From Sphingobium sp. TKS (GTDB lineage Bacteria; Pseudomonadota; Alphaproteobacteria; Sphingomonadales; Sphingomonadaceae): a DNA stretch of 64,000 bases. A model generated the notes under the pieces. It did no database searches, was not told the DNA's origin, and worked only from the letters and a program-made list of their open reading frames with translations. Each line of letters opens with the position of its first letter. Within the stretch, counting starts at the first letter, position 1. The DNA is taken from contig NZ_CP005083.1 of NCBI RefSeq assembly GCF_001563265.1, positions 1,677,001 through 1,741,000 on the forward strand, read 5' to 3'. The position numbers and the translations under genes were made by a program. This document shows, piece by piece, positions 62,192 to 64,000 of this stretch.

Positions 62192-62788
62192 TCAGGCTTC
62201 TTCAGCCGGGGCTTCTTCGGCTTCCACGGCGATTTCGCCGGGTTCCGCGTTCGGATCATAATCTTCGGTGAAGCCGCTCTCGTCCTTTTCGAACAGATCG
62301 GCCATCACGTCCACGCCCTGCGACTGCAGTTCGGCTTCTTCCGGCGAGCGGGCGACGTTCACCGTGATGGTGACCGCGACTTCGGGATGCAGCGCAACCT
62401 TGACGTCGAACACGCCCAGGGTCTTGATCGGGCGTTCCAGCACGACCATCGCCTTGGTGACGTTGGTGACGCCATCAGCGTGCAGCGCTTCGACGACGTC
62501 GCGAACGGCGACCGAACCATAGAGGTGGCCGGCGTTGGACGACTGGCGGATCAGGACGATCTGCTTGCCGTTGACGCCTTCGGCAGCCTTTTCAGCGTCC
62601 GTGCGGCGGGCGGCGTTGTCGGCTTCGATCTTCGCGCGGTTGGCTTCGAAGACCTTCTTGTTGGCGTTGTTGGAGCGCAGCGCCTTCTTGTTGGGCAGCA
62701 GATAGTTACGCGCGTAACCGTCCTTCACGGTGACGACGTCACCGATGGCGCCCAGCTTCTCGATCCGTTCGAGGAGAATGATTTCCAT
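62192..62788 (-). CDS. rplI: Ribosomal protein L9 with acidic C-terminal extension
   Basis: A 198-residue L9. The N-terminal domain MEIILLERIEKLGAIGDVVTVKDGYARNYLLPNKKAL binds 23S rRNA, a long helix follows, and the second domain ends around residue 148. An extra 45-50 residues, rich in Glu and Ala (EPGEIAVEAEEAPAEEA), extend past the usual bacterial length; such tails occur in alphaproteobacteria. It lies 13 bases after rpsR, and a strong terminator follows. Confidence 0.97.
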   Translation of the reverse strand: MEIILLERIEKLGAIGDVVTVKDGYARNYLLPNKKALRSNNANKKVFEANRAKIEADNAARRTDAEKAAEGVNGKQIVLIRQSSNAGHLYGSVAVRDVVEALHADGVTNVTKAMVVLERPIKTLGVFDVKVALHPEVAVTITVNVARSPEEAELQSQGVDVMADLFEKDESGFTEDYDPNAEPGEIAVEAEEAPAEEA

Positions 62789-62801
62789 GAGTCTTACTCC
62801 C

Positions 62802-63026
62802 TCACTTCACGATGTAGGGCAGCAGGCCCAGATGACGGGCGCGCTTGATGGCCTGGGCCAGCTCGCGCTGCTTCTTGGCGGACACCGCGGTGATGCGGCT
62901 GGGGACGATCTTGCCGCGCTCGGACACGAAGCCCTGCAGCAGACGGACGTCCTTATAATCGATCTTCGGCGCATCCTTGGCGGCGAAGGGGCAGCTCTTG
63001 CGGCGGCGGAAAAACGGGCGTGCCAT
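62802..63026 (-). CDS. rpsR: Ribosomal protein S18
   Basis: A 74-residue S18, the standard length, binding 16S rRNA with S6 at the small-subunit platform. [65 protein letters not shown] reads as a complete typical S18. It lies between rpsF and rplI, with 13 bases on each side, in the usual operon order. Confidence 0.97.
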   Translation of the reverse strand: MARPFFRRRKSCPFAAKDAPKIDYKDVRLLQGFVSERGKIVPSRITAVSAKKQRELAQAIKRARHLGLLPYIVK

Positions 63027-63039
63027 TGGTCAGATCTCC

Positions 63040-63480
63040 TTATTCGCCGGCGGCGGCTTCTTCGCGCTCACGGCGCGGGCCACGGTCGCCACGATCTTCG
63101 CGGGGGCCACGATCGCCACGGTCACCGCGGGGGCCGCGATCACCACGCTCGGAGCGTTCCTGCTTGCGCATCATGACCGACGGGCCACCTTCCAGCTCAT
63201 CGACCTTGATGGTCATGTAGCGGATGATGTCTTCGTTGATCTGGGTCTGGCGCTCCAGCTCGGCCACGACGCCGGCAGGGGCATCGATGTTGAGCATGAC
63301 ATAGTGCGCCTTGCGGTTCTTGGCGATCTTGTACGCGAGGCTGCGCAGACCCCAGGTTTCCACCTTGGTCACCTTGCCAGCATTTTCCTCGACGATCTTG
63401 GTGGCGGTTTCCGCCAGAGCGTCCACCTGCGCTTGTGCCAGATCCTGGCGCGCAAGGAACACATGCTCATAAAGAGCCAT
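63040..63480 (-). CDS. rpsF: Ribosomal protein S6 with repetitive charged C-terminal tail
   Basis: A 146-residue S6. The core [68 protein letters not shown] is standard and pairs with S18. After about residue 108 a charged tail consists of repeated [13 protein letters not shown] units and ends in EEAAAGE; the DNA there is a near-tandem repeat. Tails of this sort are known in alphaproteobacterial S6. The ATG at 63480 has GATGAGG upstream. It is the first gene of the rpsF, rpsR, rplI operon. Confidence 0.96.
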   Translation of the reverse strand: MALYEHVFLARQDLAQAQVDALAETATKIVEENAGKVTKVETWGLRSLAYKIAKNRKAHYVMLNIDAPAGVVAELERQTQINEDIIRYMTIKVDELEGGPSVMMRKQERSERGDRGPRGDRGDRGPREDRGDRGPRREREEAAAGE

Positions 63481-63698
63481 GGGTATTGCCTCATCTGTTG
63501 GCCGATCGCTGACGCCCACCCCATGTGGAACGCCCCTCCGGCTGTCGTCTCAAGCATTGATCCGCGCAGCCGCGAGTCACCCCGTGGCCGTGCGAAGCGG
63601 CGCCTATGACGGAAATGCGGATGAAAGGCAAGGGAGACTTGGCGTCCTGCCGCGGGTTGCATAGAGGTTGATGCAAGAGACGCAAAGGGGAGAGTGGG

Positions 63699-64000
63699 AT
63701 GGCGGTCGGGATCGCGGCCTTGTCGCTGATATTGCTGATGATTGCGGCCTATCGGGGGATGAGCGTCATCGTGATGGCGCCGCTGCTGGCGATGCTGGCG
63801 GTGTTTCTGACCGATCCTTCCGCCGTGCCTGCGGTGTTTTCGGGGCTTTTCATGGAGAAGGTGGGGAGTTTTCTGAAGCTCTATTTCCCGGTGTTTTTGC
63901 TTGGGGCGCTGTTCGGGAAGCTGATCGAGATTTCGGGCTTTTCGCGCTCGATTGTCTCGGCGGTGATCGGGCTGGTGGGCGCGCAAAGGGCGATCCCGGC
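63699..64000 (+). CDS. GntP-type permease, N-terminal fragment (3' truncated by window)
   Basis: An open frame from the ATG at 63699 runs off the window end, giving the first 100 codons. The product is highly hydrophobic with at least three helices; LLGALFGKLIEISGFSRSIVSAVIGLVGAQRA near residue 70 resembles the GntP/DctA-like permease family for gluconate or related acids. AAAGGGGAGAG lies just upstream of the ATG, a strong ribosome-binding site. It diverges from rpsF across about 218 bases. The substrate cannot be judged from this part. Confidence 0.75.
   Translation, partial: MAVGIAALSLILLMIAAYRGMSVIVMAPLLAMLAVFLTDPSAVPAVFSGLFMEKVGSFLKLYFPVFLLGALFGKLIEISGFSRSIVSAVIGLVGAQRAIP

Noticed and set aside
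1..64000. CRISPR arrays, tRNA or rRNA genes, prophage, insertion sequences
   Set aside because: No regularly spaced repeats, cloverleaf-type sequences, transposase or phage genes were recognised on either strand.

Overview
The window is GC-rich, densely packed chromosomal DNA from an alphaproteobacterium, most likely a sphingomonad (Sphingobium/Sphingomonas type). This rests on gene content and style: UPF0262, DUF2093, DUF2849, an SspB-alpha protein, an ATP12 chaperone, an STN-domain TonB receptor, a one-subunit sulfite reductase with DUF934, many ATGA overlaps, and frequent GTG/TTG starts. No species name can be proved from the sequence alone. I found no rRNA, tRNA, CRISPR array, prophage or insertion sequence.

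Layout. 1-5159 (+): the end of a surface-polysaccharide locus (methyltransferase tail, flippase-like protein, GT4 glycosyltransferase, FkbM methyltransferase, large membrane protein), all tightly coupled. 5166-10020: amidohydrolase and hydroxyisobutyrate-dehydrogenase-like pair, threonine ammonia-lyase, Bpt leucyltransferase. 10200-17750: a PAS-GGDEF-EAL protein, RcnB-like protein, fRMsr, ArfB, an RluA enzyme, an acyltransferase, and an ECF41 sigma factor with its carboxymuconolactone-decarboxylase-like partner, preceded by an exact match to the ECF41 promoter pattern. 17935-23908 (-): TonB receptor, phosphatase, dCTP and cytidine deaminases, a GH25-like protein without its catalytic acids, UPF0262. 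24044-25525: dnaB. 25580-34871 (-): MAPEG protein, CocE/NonD hydrolase, a five-gene sulfate-assimilation operon (cobA, DUF2849, cysI, DUF934, cysH), astD, selO.

34912-44327: alpha/beta hydrolase, GT4 enzyme, a nitronate-monooxygenase-like enzyme with a C-terminal four-Cys motif plus DUF2093, an 819-base stretch holding only two candidate small ORFs, glutaminyl cyclotransferase, YgfZ, dihydroorotase, RarD and a lipoprotein. 44552-47853 (+): five genes joined by four ATGA overlaps (crcB, RluA, HAD phosphatase, small membrane protein, ATP12). 47872-52012: two different L,D-transpeptidases, a lipoprotein, an HDAC-like deacetylase and a membrane protein. 52090-55382 (-): hisB-H-A-F-E, with a PEP-CTERM coding remnant between hisF and hisE. 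55482-64000: sspB, fumC, gmk, a MidA/NDUFAF7-like methyltransferase with lgt, a multispan membrane protein, rpsF-rpsR-rplI with a clear terminator, and the start of a GntP-type permease.

Most of this is core metabolism and housekeeping. I do not see a cassette that amounts to a new defence or biosynthetic system. The least-explained items are the GH25 pseudoenzyme, the two small ORFs at 38.9-39.4 kb, the PEP-CTERM relic, the ECF41 promoter/regulon, and the Cys-tailed flavin oxidoreductase. Many starts were chosen by ribosome-binding site, overlap or family length, and the weak ones are marked.
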